NCBI GenBank assembly: GCA_963969395.1
Contig: OZ017798.1
Coordinates: 1,612,001-1,676,000, forward strand
Length of the DNA: 64,000 nt
DNA from: Pseudoscleropodium purum
Taxonomy: Eukaryota; Streptophyta; Bryopsida; Hypnales; Brachytheciaceae
Reading direction: 5' to 3'
This document shows positions 32,650-42,844 of the stretch, piece by piece. The notes beneath the pieces are model-generated. The model searched no databases. It saw only the letters and a program-made list of their open reading frames with translations, and was not told the DNA's origin. Made by a program: the position numbers and the translations under genes. Numbering within the stretch: the first letter of the stretch is position 1; every line of letters starts with the position of its first letter.

Positions 32650-34960
32650 TAATTTTCTGCAGCGAGGATCACATCACGTTTTTCCCTGTTAGAGTCCAAT
32701 TAAGAATACACCATCTCAAATGGTCTACTTTTGAGTTTTGACGTGTGTCCAAGAACCTTCAAATTCACATCACGAGTTGTATGGAGTACTTTACGTATTC
32801 GTGCATGCAGCCGCGGCTTCATCTAGCCTCACGACAGCTCATTGCAGTTTGCACTGTCCGTTACTTGGTTCCTCGTATGGAATAGACTCTGCTATTTGTT
32901 ACTGTGACTGAGACCACAAAGTTTGCTATGGTGTGCCTTGAAGGATTTCAAGTCTATGATAATGGTAGCGGAATTCGAATGAGTACAATGAGTGTTACAG
33001 ACGAGGTGGTGAGGAGAAAAGGCAACATTTCGGGATGGAACGTATTGAAGGAGGTATGGAATGAGGGGAGACATGACGTATTTCCACTCTGCAGGAGGAA
33101 AGAAAGTTTCTCTCATGGTAGCACAGGCAGCCAGGAGATGGTCACTGTCATAGTAGAGTTTCCTAAACAGCTTGTCTGAGTTCATTAAGAAATGATTACA
33201 TATCTGAGTTCCAACTGAAGGGGCCTTTAGGTGATAAGAGGAACTTAGGAACCGATTAGCAGCAACCGTTTTGACATTCAGGAGCCCGTTCATTTAGCAT
33301 TGCAACGAATCGCAGCAGGAGTTTATGATGATGTGTAGACATCGAGCTCGGAGAGTTGTAGAGACCTGACAATTGGAGCTAAAAAATACACGTAGTCTAG
33401 TGCAACGGTGCAAGGGTTTGGGAGGGACTAGAAGCTCTCTTGATGCAAAAATTATAGCCGTAAACATGGGCTTAGTTGTAGTCATTGAAGAAAGTTATCC
33501 TCTACTCTCAGAATGCAGTGTTCAAAGTTTTTCGCAGTGAAGCTTGCTTCAAGTAAGGATTTAAGCTGTCAGCACGCATCATATTTGTAATTGCATTGTT
33601 TTTCAGAGAGTATCTTCCGTCGCATGATCGTCATTTCTTGTTGATTTCTATTGGCATGCAAACTGAACACGATACTTAACGTTTTAAATCACGCTAATGT
33701 CAAATTTTGAACAAGAAAATGGTAAGAAGATGGCAAACTTTCAAAGGGGAGAATTTACCGAGGCAAGCTGCCTTCGTCGCCTTCGTCAGCGAGGAGCACG
33801 ACACGAGTCACGTCACGTCACGAGTCGCAAAAATATGACTCAAATGTTTCCGCTCACCTCTTCTGGCAATAAAGTTGAATAACGACCTCAAACTCCGAAT
33901 CATGCAGACGAATCATGCAGACGAACAAGGCATCGCGATTTCGTGAGGAAAGTCCAGTCTACGAACAGAAAACCGGAGCTAGAAGGAAGATATGAAGCAC
34001 ATCAAAACACCAGCTCACCAAAAGAAAACCTCGAAGAAATCCTGTAATGCCTCTCTCTGTGCATTGCTCACAAAACAGCACGAGGTACATACAAGATGAC
34101 TACTCCCACTTCAGAACATTTCAAACGCACTACTCACTTCCACAAGCCAAATTTTGAACAACTGTTACGATATTGAAAATCACTGACAACAAACACTAGC
34201 TCAGCACAAGATTGACAATCGATTAAACAGCAAACGATCGACACTGACGACGGCAATGTCAATTTTTCACATCGACTTGTAGAGGCAATGCCAACTAATC
34301 ACGCCCTCCCAATGGAAGACAGCCACGAGAGAAATAACGCGAGCGCTCGCAACAACTATGGAAAGCAAAAATTCAAACTCTCACAGACCAAAACAACAAA
34401 GCACAAAATAACACGCGAGGTAGAAAAATTAAAGAAGCTAGAGCTTCGAAGCGCGCAAGGAAAACGTATGGGTGCCCGGCGCGGGGGGGGATGAAACGAA
34501 ACACAGCAAGATGAAACAGAAACAGAGCAACTGGAAATTACAAAGACGAACTAAGTTAACTGCGGGACATGAAGCTGCTGCAGCACGAGCGCCGACACTA
34601 TTGACGCGAGAGAGAGTGGACGGCCCCAACCAGACGAGCGGCGACGGGGCAGCGAGGACAACGAAAGCAGCGAGCAGAGAGAGACGAACTGAAAGGCGAA
34701 GGGCAACGGAGGGGGGCGGGGAACTGAAGGTGAAGACGAAGACGGAGACGGAGACGAAGAGGGCGGGCTTTCAAGGCGGCTGGGGGCGGCAAGGCGGTTG
34801 ACGACAGTTGAACGTAGCCCAATCTTTTCCGTCCCCCCCCTCGGTCAGTTACAACTGACCCACTCACTATCGTCACTCCTCGCCACTAACTATCGTCACT
34901 CCCGCCACTGACTATCGTTATCATTCCCCCGATGTCTAGAATCTTCCTCACTGTCAGGGG
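32650..34960 (-). promoter_or_regulatory. Expansin upstream region, with GC-rich, pyrimidine-rich leader candidate
   Basis: Between 32650 and 34270 no gene is seen. At about 34270-34900 the composition turns GC-rich and, on the minus strand, strongly CT-rich (for example the complement of GACGGAGACGGAGACGAAGA). This looks like a plant transcription start region for a minus-strand transcript. It may be the distal leader of the expansin gene, spliced over a long leader intron, or of an unrelated non-coding transcript. No coding exon could be supported. Confidence 0.35.
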
Positions 34961-34989
34961 AAATGGCCAAGAACCAGTCCAGTCTATTG

Positions 34990-35227
34990 GGCCAGGGAGG
35001 ATTGACCCTTCTATTGCCCCGTGTTTTACCCTTGTAGAAAACACTGAAATTTTTTATTTGACACATATGATAAAATTTGCAAATTTGCAAATTCATATTT
35101 GCAATCAGAACCCCCAAGTTAGCTGGGGAGTGTAATGAGATTTAAAAGATTTAAGAGACACAAATTAGGGGGCAGTTTTGACATTTACCCTCTGGCGGGG
35201 CAATAGAGGGGTCAATCTTCCTTGGCT
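34990..35227 (+). mobile_element. Short MULE-like element J1
   Basis: It begins GGCCAGGGAGGATTGACCC and ends near GGGTCAATCTTCCTTGGCT, giving ~30-bp imperfect inverted termini. The left flank CAGTCTATTG recurs as TAGTCTATTG just after the element, consistent with a ~10-bp target duplication. The closest relative is J4 (44921-45155). Confidence 0.65.
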
Positions 35228-35240
35228 GTCTAGTCTATTG

Positions 35241-35480
35241 GGCCAGGTGAACTAATCCCGTTGCTTGTCTCTGAGGAAAAAAAAATGCTGAAATTTTTTA
35301 TTTGCCGCATATGAAAAAATTTGCAAATTTTGAATTTATATTTGCAATTAAAGGCCCCAAATTCGCTTTGAGAAGTGTCGAGATTAAATTAATTAGGCAC
35401 AAAAGAGGGGGGCCTTTTTTTTACATGCACTCATGGAATGACTTTGGGAGGACGAATGAGAGGGGTTTGGTTCACCATAA
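35241..35480 (+). mobile_element. MULE-like element J2, in tandem with J1
   Basis: A diverged copy starting GGCCAGGTGAACTAATCCC and ending GGTTTGGTTCACCATAATT. It begins directly after the TAGTCTATTG that follows J1, and is itself followed by TGTCTATATTG. The pair looks like adjacent insertions or a tandem amplification at one target. An inverted relative (about 35525-35730) follows. Confidence 0.5.
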
Positions 35481-35524
35481 TTGTCTATATTGTAGTGCAA
35501 TGAGCCTAATATGTAAGTCTAGCC

Positions 35525-35730
35525 AAAGGTGAAAGAAAAAAAAAAGACCCTCTATTTTGTGCTAAATTCATTTTATTGTTAAGACTTCTCCTAGCTAATT
35601 TGGGAGCTTTGATTGCAAATATGAACTCAAAATTTCTGAAAAAAAATTATGGGTGGCAAATAAATAGTTCTTGCATTTTCTCCAAGAGTAAAACACAAAG
35701 GCAACACTGTCTTTGCATTAGACTCATTGA
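35525..35730 (-). mobile_element. Inverted relative of the J family (J3)
   Basis: The reverse strand carries the J interior (TTTGCAAT..AAAGCTCCCAAAT, then a purine-rich run). Termini are not clear. It makes the 35.0-35.7 kb block a cluster of three copies. Confidence 0.45.
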
Positions 35731-36349
35731 ACTACTATAGACTTGACTACCAAGAATCAAGGTAGATGATGATACATGGATGTCAATCCTAGGGAATCTC
35801 CCAGGAGAACCCCACCCCTCTTCCAATTCATTTCAAGCCTCATTTTTCCATCACTTCACTCTATTTATAACCCATTTTGCAACAATAAGATATGAATGAA
35901 AAAATTATATTTATATTTATTTTTCAGAGATGAAAATCATATTTCTACTACAAATCATAAAATTTCTCAAATTTTTGGAGAAAACTTGAAACTACTTGTG
36001 AATTTTTTTAAGAAAATAATGAAGAAATTCATATCAAATACATAATATACTCAAAAAATCTGAAATTTATACCATTAATAAATATGTATTATAATGCATA
36101 ACATCATGGTATAAACCAATGAAAGTTACCATATCACTTTAAATGTGAAAAATCGACAAACCATGGTTATAGGCTCAAAGTAGAATTGACTTGCTTACTC
36201 CTCCTTTAGCAACCAAAAGTTCCGATTATGTAATATAGAAGAATCTAAAAGAAAAATTGCATTTGAAGATAAATCACATTAATAGGCTTATCAAATATTT
36301 TTGGATTCTCATGAACACTTATTAGGGGATCCAATGCACCTAAAGGTTA
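35731..36349. other. AT-rich intergenic DNA with an old A6/A7-like fragment
   Basis: About 35920-36130 resembles the interior of elements A6 and A7 (TTTCTCAAATTTTTGGAG, CAAAAAATCTGAAATTTATACC, CATAACATCATGGTATAAACC) but lacks recognisable ends. No gene. Confidence 0.45.
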
Positions 36350-37056
36350 GAGCATTGCCATTGTTTCACAAGAACATTAGAAGATTTTGGGGGCCTCTAG
36401 ATGCCTGCGAGTTATCACAGGCTGTGAACGCAGGAAACAGGTTCAGTGTAGTGGTCTGACATGGCCGAGACCCTACCACGTCATTGACTAAATTTTTAAT
36501 TTTTTATAAAAAAAATTTTGCATTTGGAGACTAATTTTTTTTTTTTTTTTTTTTTTATGAAAAAAAAAATTCTGACAGCGGGCCGTTCCCCTCGCTGCGG
36601 GGAACAGCTGCAGGAAACAAGCCCGAAACAGGCTTCTGGACCCCCAAAACTCTTCTAACGATGCTCCCACACTCTTCTGCAGTATGGCACCACACCATGT
36701 TCTATTTTTTAGCTACTATTCATGCACGTGTCATGTTCACAGACCATGTTGACAAAAAAGTTGACAATTATTCTCCAAGGATACCCCATAAATCATACCT
36801 CCACATAGCAAAAATTGGCACGGGAAGATGGCATGGCAAACCATTTTTTGGAGTGGGCCGGCTTAGCTTTTTTTGGCTTTTTTTTAAACATATGGACAAT
36901 TCCCATTGATAAAAGGAACAGAACACAGAACCTAGGCAAAAAAATTTGGCCGACCTGGATTTCACCGTCCCGAGTCCACAGTGGGGAGCGACAGCCATTT
37001 CCGGGCTCAGCAACCACCGTGCTGGGCTCATATGCTGAGTAACAGTAGCGATGCTC
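36350..37056. mobile_element. PIF/Harbinger-like element D2 with TTA target duplication
   Basis: It starts GAGCATTGCCATTGTTTCA and ends GAGTAACAGTAGCGATGCTC, imperfect inverted repeats. TTA flanks both sides (36347-36349 and 37057-37059). The size is 707 bp. Core element B2 lies inside, 25 bp from the left end. Non-coding. Confidence 0.7.
36375..36660. mobile_element. Family B core, copy 2, within D2
   Basis: It begins CATTAGAAGATTTTGGGGGC and ends CCCCCAAAACTCTTCTAACG. Inside are long near-palindromic arms (GCAGGAAACAGG ... GCAGGAAACAAGCCCGAAAC) around an A/T run. It supplies the empty-site sequence for element C1. It may be an insertion in D2 or simply the inner part of the same family, since copy B1 has GAGCATC at the same 25-bp distance. 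Confidence 0.65.
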
Positions 37057-37257
37057 TTACATTCACAGCAAGAGGGAATACTTGAATCCTGTGAGGGACA
37101 AAATAGACCCACTAAGATCTAGGCGGGTCAAATAACCCCCATTATATGGACTGTAGCACCATTACTTCAATGTTTTCACAATTCTTTCCTTGCTTCTCAA
37201 CTCCAAGAACTATAAAGAAAGAACAGAAAACTGAATGGAGAATGTTCTTATCAAATA

Positions 37258-37364
37258 CTCCCTCTGTTTCTGAATAACACCAGTGTTTCCTTTGTGTTTA
37301 TAATACAAGTGTTTCTATTGTAAAACACAAAGGAAACACTGGTATTATTCAGAAACAGAGGGAG
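37258..37364. mobile_element. Stowaway-like MITE, nearly perfect hairpin
   Basis: A 107-bp element with TA on each side (37256-37257, 37365-37366). It begins CTCCCTCTGTTTCTGAATAA and ends in the complementary TTATTCAGAAACAGAGGGAG. The two ~48-bp arms differ at only a few positions. The CTCCCTC terminus and TA target are the classical Stowaway (Tc1/mariner) signature. Low divergence between arms points to recent insertion. Confidence 0.92.
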
Positions 37365-38712
37365 TAGTAATTGCAACAACATGCTCGCAAATTCCTACGA
37401 TGGAAACGAACTATCTCAAAACAGGTACACAAATACAACACAGGTCAATGTAATCATTCTATTTATAAAGAACACTCCCAGAAACCTCGATAAATGCGGC
37501 GTTTGCCAGCGTATAACTGTCTTGTTCGATAATGATAAAAATGATAGAACTTTATAATTAAAGAATAAATGCTGATGTTACAATTAAACTGTATGGTCCC
37601 AACAGCTGAAAGATGACACGGCCTCTTCCAGAACCACCTCCACTTCAAGCGGAAATCAGATCACAATCAGCTTTGGCATCCTCAAATTATGGAACAAAAT
37701 AAATACTCTCTGAAAACCTCTGCAACTGGTTTTCTGAAATCGGGCTAGTTTACAGGAGAAGATAGTAGAGTAAGAGTGCATCATTGGCACCACCACGTCT
37801 CTACATCTGGCTGTTATCCTGAAGAAATACATCGCTTAAAAGCAAAACTCCAGCTAGGTTAGTGACAACTCCAAAACGCCATGTTGCCGCGTTACATTCA
37901 AGGTAGTCCTGCGTAAAGCGAACACAATCAGCACAGACAAGAGTCCAGAAGTTCAAACCTAATTAGGAATGGGCAGAGATTCCATGAGAGGGGGTTCGGG
38001 ACCACATACTTGAAATCCGAGGACCTTGAAGCTTATCACTGGTGATGGCCATCAAGAACTCCAAATCCTGAGGAGCAACGCTCGTAAACTGGCAGGTGGG
38101 TTCAAAAATATGGTGTCCGCTTACAGTCTCCAGGTCAACCTCCGCACGAATAACCTCAATGCAGTATCAACCACTAGGAAAACGGCAGGGGATTGATATG
38201 TACAGAGACCAAACTCTCGATCCAGATTTTTTTTGTACTTTTTTTTGCTCTTGCTGTGGATGGATAACTTTTCATGTTCTAATCTGACCCAGAAACTAAG
38301 CTCAGCTGTAGAGAAATTCACAGCAGCGTCATGAGCAACATGACACGCCAGCTCTAGGCTCTGCAGAAGAAATAGAAAAAATCAGAGTTAGATTTGAGTA
38401 GAACAGAGAGACCCAAAGAGAGTCGGATAAAAATACCCCCAGGAGTGATCATCACCCTTTTAAGGGCCGAAAGTAACACCTTGATGCACATGTCGAGCGA
38501 CCTAAGTATAGTTCAATTGAAGGTCTACGAACTACAAGAGGAAAATCTTTGTCATCTGAAACAGCTTACACTCCTCACAACAATGACAGCACCAGCAAAT
38601 AACATTGAAATGTCTGGTACAAATGCGTCAGACCACACCTTCAAACGATGACGGACTAGGACTGACCAGTTTTGAGGGAAAATTTGCTTATGGACCAATA
38701 GTTACGGACAAC
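37365..38712 (-). other. 3' flank or additional exons of the disordered-protein gene
   Basis: Composition is balanced, as in transcribed DNA. On the minus strand a good acceptor (TATTTCTTCTGCAG) near 38360 precedes a frame reading SLELACHVAHDAAVNFSTAE, which looks coding-like. It does not join in frame to the GTAAGT donor that overlaps the stop at 38713, unless an exon between them is missing from my reading. It may be 3' UTR. Confidence 0.35.
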
Positions 38713-40893
38713 TTACTTGAGCTTCGAATCAAGGGTCTTAGAGATGGTCTTGTAGTAATGACGATGAGGTTCGTGGTCTCTGATCTTCCGGGGTTTGTGC
38801 ACATTGTAAGCAGGGGTTACTATTGTGCATTTCTCAGTTTGAGCGCACTCTTGCAGGAGCTTCAGGCTTGCGTAGCTGCCAATGGCGAACTTTTGATTTG
38901 CACCGCTTGAGTCCAGGGAATGAAGAGGAGCGAGAGACTTCTTGAGTGTGGATTTCGGATTCTCAACTGGTGTTGAGTTCGCTCTTGAAATTTTGGTGGC
39001 CATAGGGGCTGGTGACGGCTTGAGATGCTCTGCTGGTTTTTGCTTCGATGGAGGCTTCGACAGAGGAGCAGATGCTCGTCGCAACTTGCTGAACAGTTTT
39101 CCAAAATCTCCCGTCAGTTTGTTGGTTTCTGTGATACCACCACCTCCTGGCAATGCCGGCTTCAAGACCTGAGAAGAGCAACATTAATAACTTGGTGATT
39201 CAAGAGGGTTTGCTTCAATGACAAGGTAACGCCTTCCCGGGAAGCAAAACTAGAAATCTTCACTACGACGATATCCATCTTAATGTCAGTGAAATTTACA
39301 ACCTGATCAGCAGCATCCATCATAACATCCTAACGCAAGAAAATATATATCCTAGCTTGACATAAATAGAAATAGGAATGGCCACGAAATTCGAGAGCTA
39401 CAACCTACACGTCGGATGAATCCGAGATGTAGATCAATTCAATCATTCAGACAGGGGAATTATTTAAGAAGAACAAGACAGAAAACAGGGAACGAAGCAG
39501 AGGATACAATGTATGTACATTCACTTGAATTAGGGCAATAATAGCTCAAAAAAATCCGCAGCAATGGAGCATTCAGAACTTGGGTGATAGAAAGTTCGAA
39601 GTTCATGTAATACCAAAGCAGGTTGAAGGCAATCCCAAGCGAGAAGTGGGGAGGAGATCTGAAGTTAAGAAAATGGATAATTAAGACTACAAATATGCTC
39701 AATACCTCGCCTCCGTTCTGCAAGTTGTGGTCGTCGTGCTTACGAACGCTATTGTTTCGGGGCACGGAAGGACGAGTAGGCTTAGAACCGGTTCCGTTCG
39801 AGTGTTCCTTCTTGTTGTCCTCGGTTGAGATGAGCGATCTGGAAATAAGCTGCGAGACAGAGTCGTACTCACCTCCCCCGCAGTACTGTGGATCCCAGGA
39901 CCGGCCCACTGCCTCCCTCGGCAGGCCTTCTCTTGCTTTGAAGCCATTCTCAGTTTCAATGGATGAAGCGGACGCTCTCATAGCGGTCTTCGCCACACCA
40001 CCTTCGCCCTTCTTCACTTTAATGCCATGCAAAGTGGGTCGGACGAACTTCTTGGGCATAGGTGGTGCCGGCGTACCGATCTTCGTTGAGCTCTCCCAAC
40101 TAGGTTTAGATTTGGCGGGGCTTTTGATTTGATTTGGTCGCGAGCGAAATGGTGATTTGCTGGTGTTCCGGGGTGGGCTGGGAGAATCGAGCACAACATC
40201 GTTGATGAAGGAGACCCGGAGAGAGCTACCTCGGCTTGACCCCGTGGAACGTCGCGACTGGCTGCTTTCATGGTCGTCGAGGGTGACATCGAATGCAATT
40301 CCGCCCGCGCGCTGGGTAGGCGGAGGGGCGATTCCATTCACGAGACTGATGCTGTGATGGTGGTGGGTTACTTTCGGACGATTATCGGCATTTTCCGACT
40401 CCATCACGCGATTGTTGGATTCAACTTCCGGCTCGTCTTCGAGTTCATCTTCGAGTCCATCCTCGAATGCCCCATTGTCGAGATCGTCCTCTTCCTGGTC
40501 CTCTGCTTCGTCAATTTCGTCCGAGGGTAGCTTAGGGTGGGCATCTCCGTGGATGGAGGGCGGCAAGCAAACGTCCCCATTACTCTGGACAAGAGGTATG
40601 TAGCCGGAGATGGGACGCGAACGCACGCTGCCCTTCGAAGAACCGTCTTTCTCCTTCACTGGTTTCCAGGCACCGTAAGATGCCCCAGTGGAGTCCATGG
40701 AGGAGGCCTTCGTCTCTGACGGTTGCCATTCTTTGAGGGAAATGCAGTCGTAGGCATCGTCATTGTCATCAGTAACGTCCGGTTGAGGAAGCTCAAACAC
40801 CTTACTCTGTGGAAGAGGTTGCAGAGGCTTCAGCTGCACTCCGTTATTCTTTCTCGATTTTCGCGACAAATGCAGCTCCGTCTCTTTCTCCAT
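38713..40893 (-). CDS. Long, mostly disordered acidic/Ser-Pro-rich protein of unknown function
   Basis: Two exons, 40893-39706 and 39168-38713, with a phase-0 intron, encode 547 residues. The N-terminal half contains an acidic tract at roughly residues 124-160 (DEIDEAEDQEEDDLDNGAFE...), a His run (THHHHS) and many S/P/R motifs (RSRPISGYIP, SPSPPRNTSKSPFRSRP, PAPPMPKKFVRPT). The C-terminal half is basic (FGKLFSKLRRASAPLSKPPS) and ends with KLLQECAQTEKC ... YYKTISKTLD. No enzyme fold is seen. The mix of acidic and basic disordered segments fits a cytoskeletal, nuclear or scaffold protein, but this is inference. ATG 40893 follows a good acceptor (GGTGTTGCAG|AC). An upstream in-frame ATG at 40968 would add a hydrophobic, signal-like stretch and is less likely. 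The true C-terminus is uncertain because GTAAGT overlaps the stop. Confidence 0.65.
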
Positions 40894-40894
40894 G

Positions 40895-42750
40895 TCTGCA
40901 ACACCGACTAAAACCAACATAAAGGTCAGAACACGCAACATGCTGCTCCAAGCATACGATCTCCGCATTTGTAAAAATGCAGTGTTATTTATTCGCTAGA
41001 ATTTCCGCACCAGCGTCAATATACAATATCTATTAAAATGCACCTTCAATACTAGTTCAAGAGAAATGAAGACTACCTTGCAAAGAGAGAAAAACTGAAA
41101 TGTTTCAAGGTACCATGTACAAACGTTTCCTGGAAAGACGGTAGAATTGAAGGGGTGAAACGACGTGCCACCCCCCAAAAAAGGATTTCCAATCTTATTG
41201 CACTTTTGTCTCCATCTCTAATCCCTAAGGCTACTCCGGAATTAATTGGCAACAATAATAAACCCTGATATCATCTGGCAGAATCCACTACATTACAATC
41301 GTGTACTATGCCACATCAACAGGACTTCGGCAAATTCGAAGAAAAACTGACTTGTTCAGAGCCAACAAAACAAGCCACTAACAAACTACCATTTGATTCC
41401 ACGATTCAAGCAAAGAGAGGAATGCAGTTCGTGTTCAGAAAGTAATCAATCCGCCGCCTCACGAGGCCTTTGATAAGCACTATGCACACAGTTATGAGGT
41501 AGCCAATGAGCTAAGAGAAAACACTATAAGTCAACCTTCGAGTGTCTATCGACTGCTCACTGTCGTGACTAAAGCGTAGGCTGAAATCTAACGACCTAAG
41601 GAGGTAAACGATTAGATAGTTGGCAGAATCCATGTCACCACTTGCTCATGCTCAAACAAGAACGCCAAGCTCCAAAAAAGGGATAAAGACTACGAGGTCA
41701 TACAATGACGGCACAATAGTCGGAACCGAGTGCGACCGGAACAAGTCCGCTAACAAGATGGGAACGATGCATTGCCTCGCGAGGCTCCTAACAAGAGCTA
41801 GGCCCACAATTAGACAACCACAACGTAACCAATGAGTAAAAAGGAGAACTAAAAGTCAATCCACGAGAGTCAATCCCTCACTCTCTCCCGCAACTAAGCA
41901 TTCACTAAAATCTAAAATCTTGAATATATCCACGTCTTTATAGTTATCAAGGCCAATGTTAATGGAACAACCTGTTACACACTAACCACAGGCTCGTGAA
42001 AACACAGATGCTACAAGATCATACAATGACGGCAAGAATATCGGAATTTCAGAGAGTCTACCAAAACAAGCGCGCTTCTCACGAAAGGAACATCTTACTA
42101 AACTCTACTCAAAAAAACTCACATTCAAACAAAAGTACCAAAAGATCCACAGCGCAGCCATTCCACACCACATCCAATACCAGAAAAGAACGACATCTCC
42201 AATCTCACCACACGAAATCTCGAACCACTTCAATCAACCTCGCCACTCGGATCCTTCATCAGGCCCAGGAATCACGCGCAGTGCGGAGCACATCCAACAC
42301 CTTCTGATCCAGACAGCAGATTGCTAAGACTTACGGCGCGTGATCTGGATCAAACTCACGCCGCCGCATCCAAATGCAAGAGTTTGGAGTGTGCGAGTGT
42401 GTGAGACTGTGAGCATGAAAATGAGTGTATGATAAGTTTCGTACCTAGCGAGGCGTGAAGGCGGCAGGCACGGCAGCGAGCGGTGGCGCGAGGGTGAACA
42501 TGAACGCCAAGCGAAGGGAAGCAAAGAGAAAGAGAGGAGAGTGAAGGGAAGGCAATGGGAAGAGAGATTGAGGAGGAGATGGAAGTCTCCAGGGGAGGCT
42601 TGGAGCGTTCCTGCTCTTGGGCCTGAAGTTGCGGAGCAGCGGCCACAGAGACGCCTGGGACGACGGCGACGACAGTAGTGTTGGCTTCATCTGGGGATGG
42701 CCGGCTCTTTCTTGTTTTGGGAAGACGCTAAGGGACGGGACGGGACGGGA
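40895..42750 (-). promoter_or_regulatory. Leader exon, leader intron and promoter of the disordered-protein gene
   Basis: On the minus strand, 42690-42445 is GC- and CT-rich and ends in CTCGCTAG|GTACGA, a donor. The acceptor GTTGCAG lies two bases before the ATG at 40893. Together they suggest a ~1.55-kb leader intron. An upstream ATG at 42690 opens 81 codons within the leader, ending just at the donor. It could be an upstream ORF, but its composition is that of a CT-rich leader. Confidence 0.45.
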
Positions 42751-42844
42751 AAGGGCGCGGGCCGGGCGGACCTGGATGGAGGCCCATTATTGGTGGGACC
42801 CACCGCGAGCCTACCCCTCTAACAGGGTAAGGTCTAATTAAAGG

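Noticed and set aside
34472..34801. A 109-codon Arg/Lys/Glu-rich plus-strand frame
   Set aside because: GTG start in a GC-rich, purine-biased stretch with short GAGACG repeats. The complement looks like a CT-rich leader.
40894..40968. An N-terminal signal peptide on the disordered protein from the upstream ATG at 40968
   Set aside because: A strong splice acceptor sits between it and ATG 40893, and the rest of the protein looks cytosolic or nuclear. It is kept only as an alternative.
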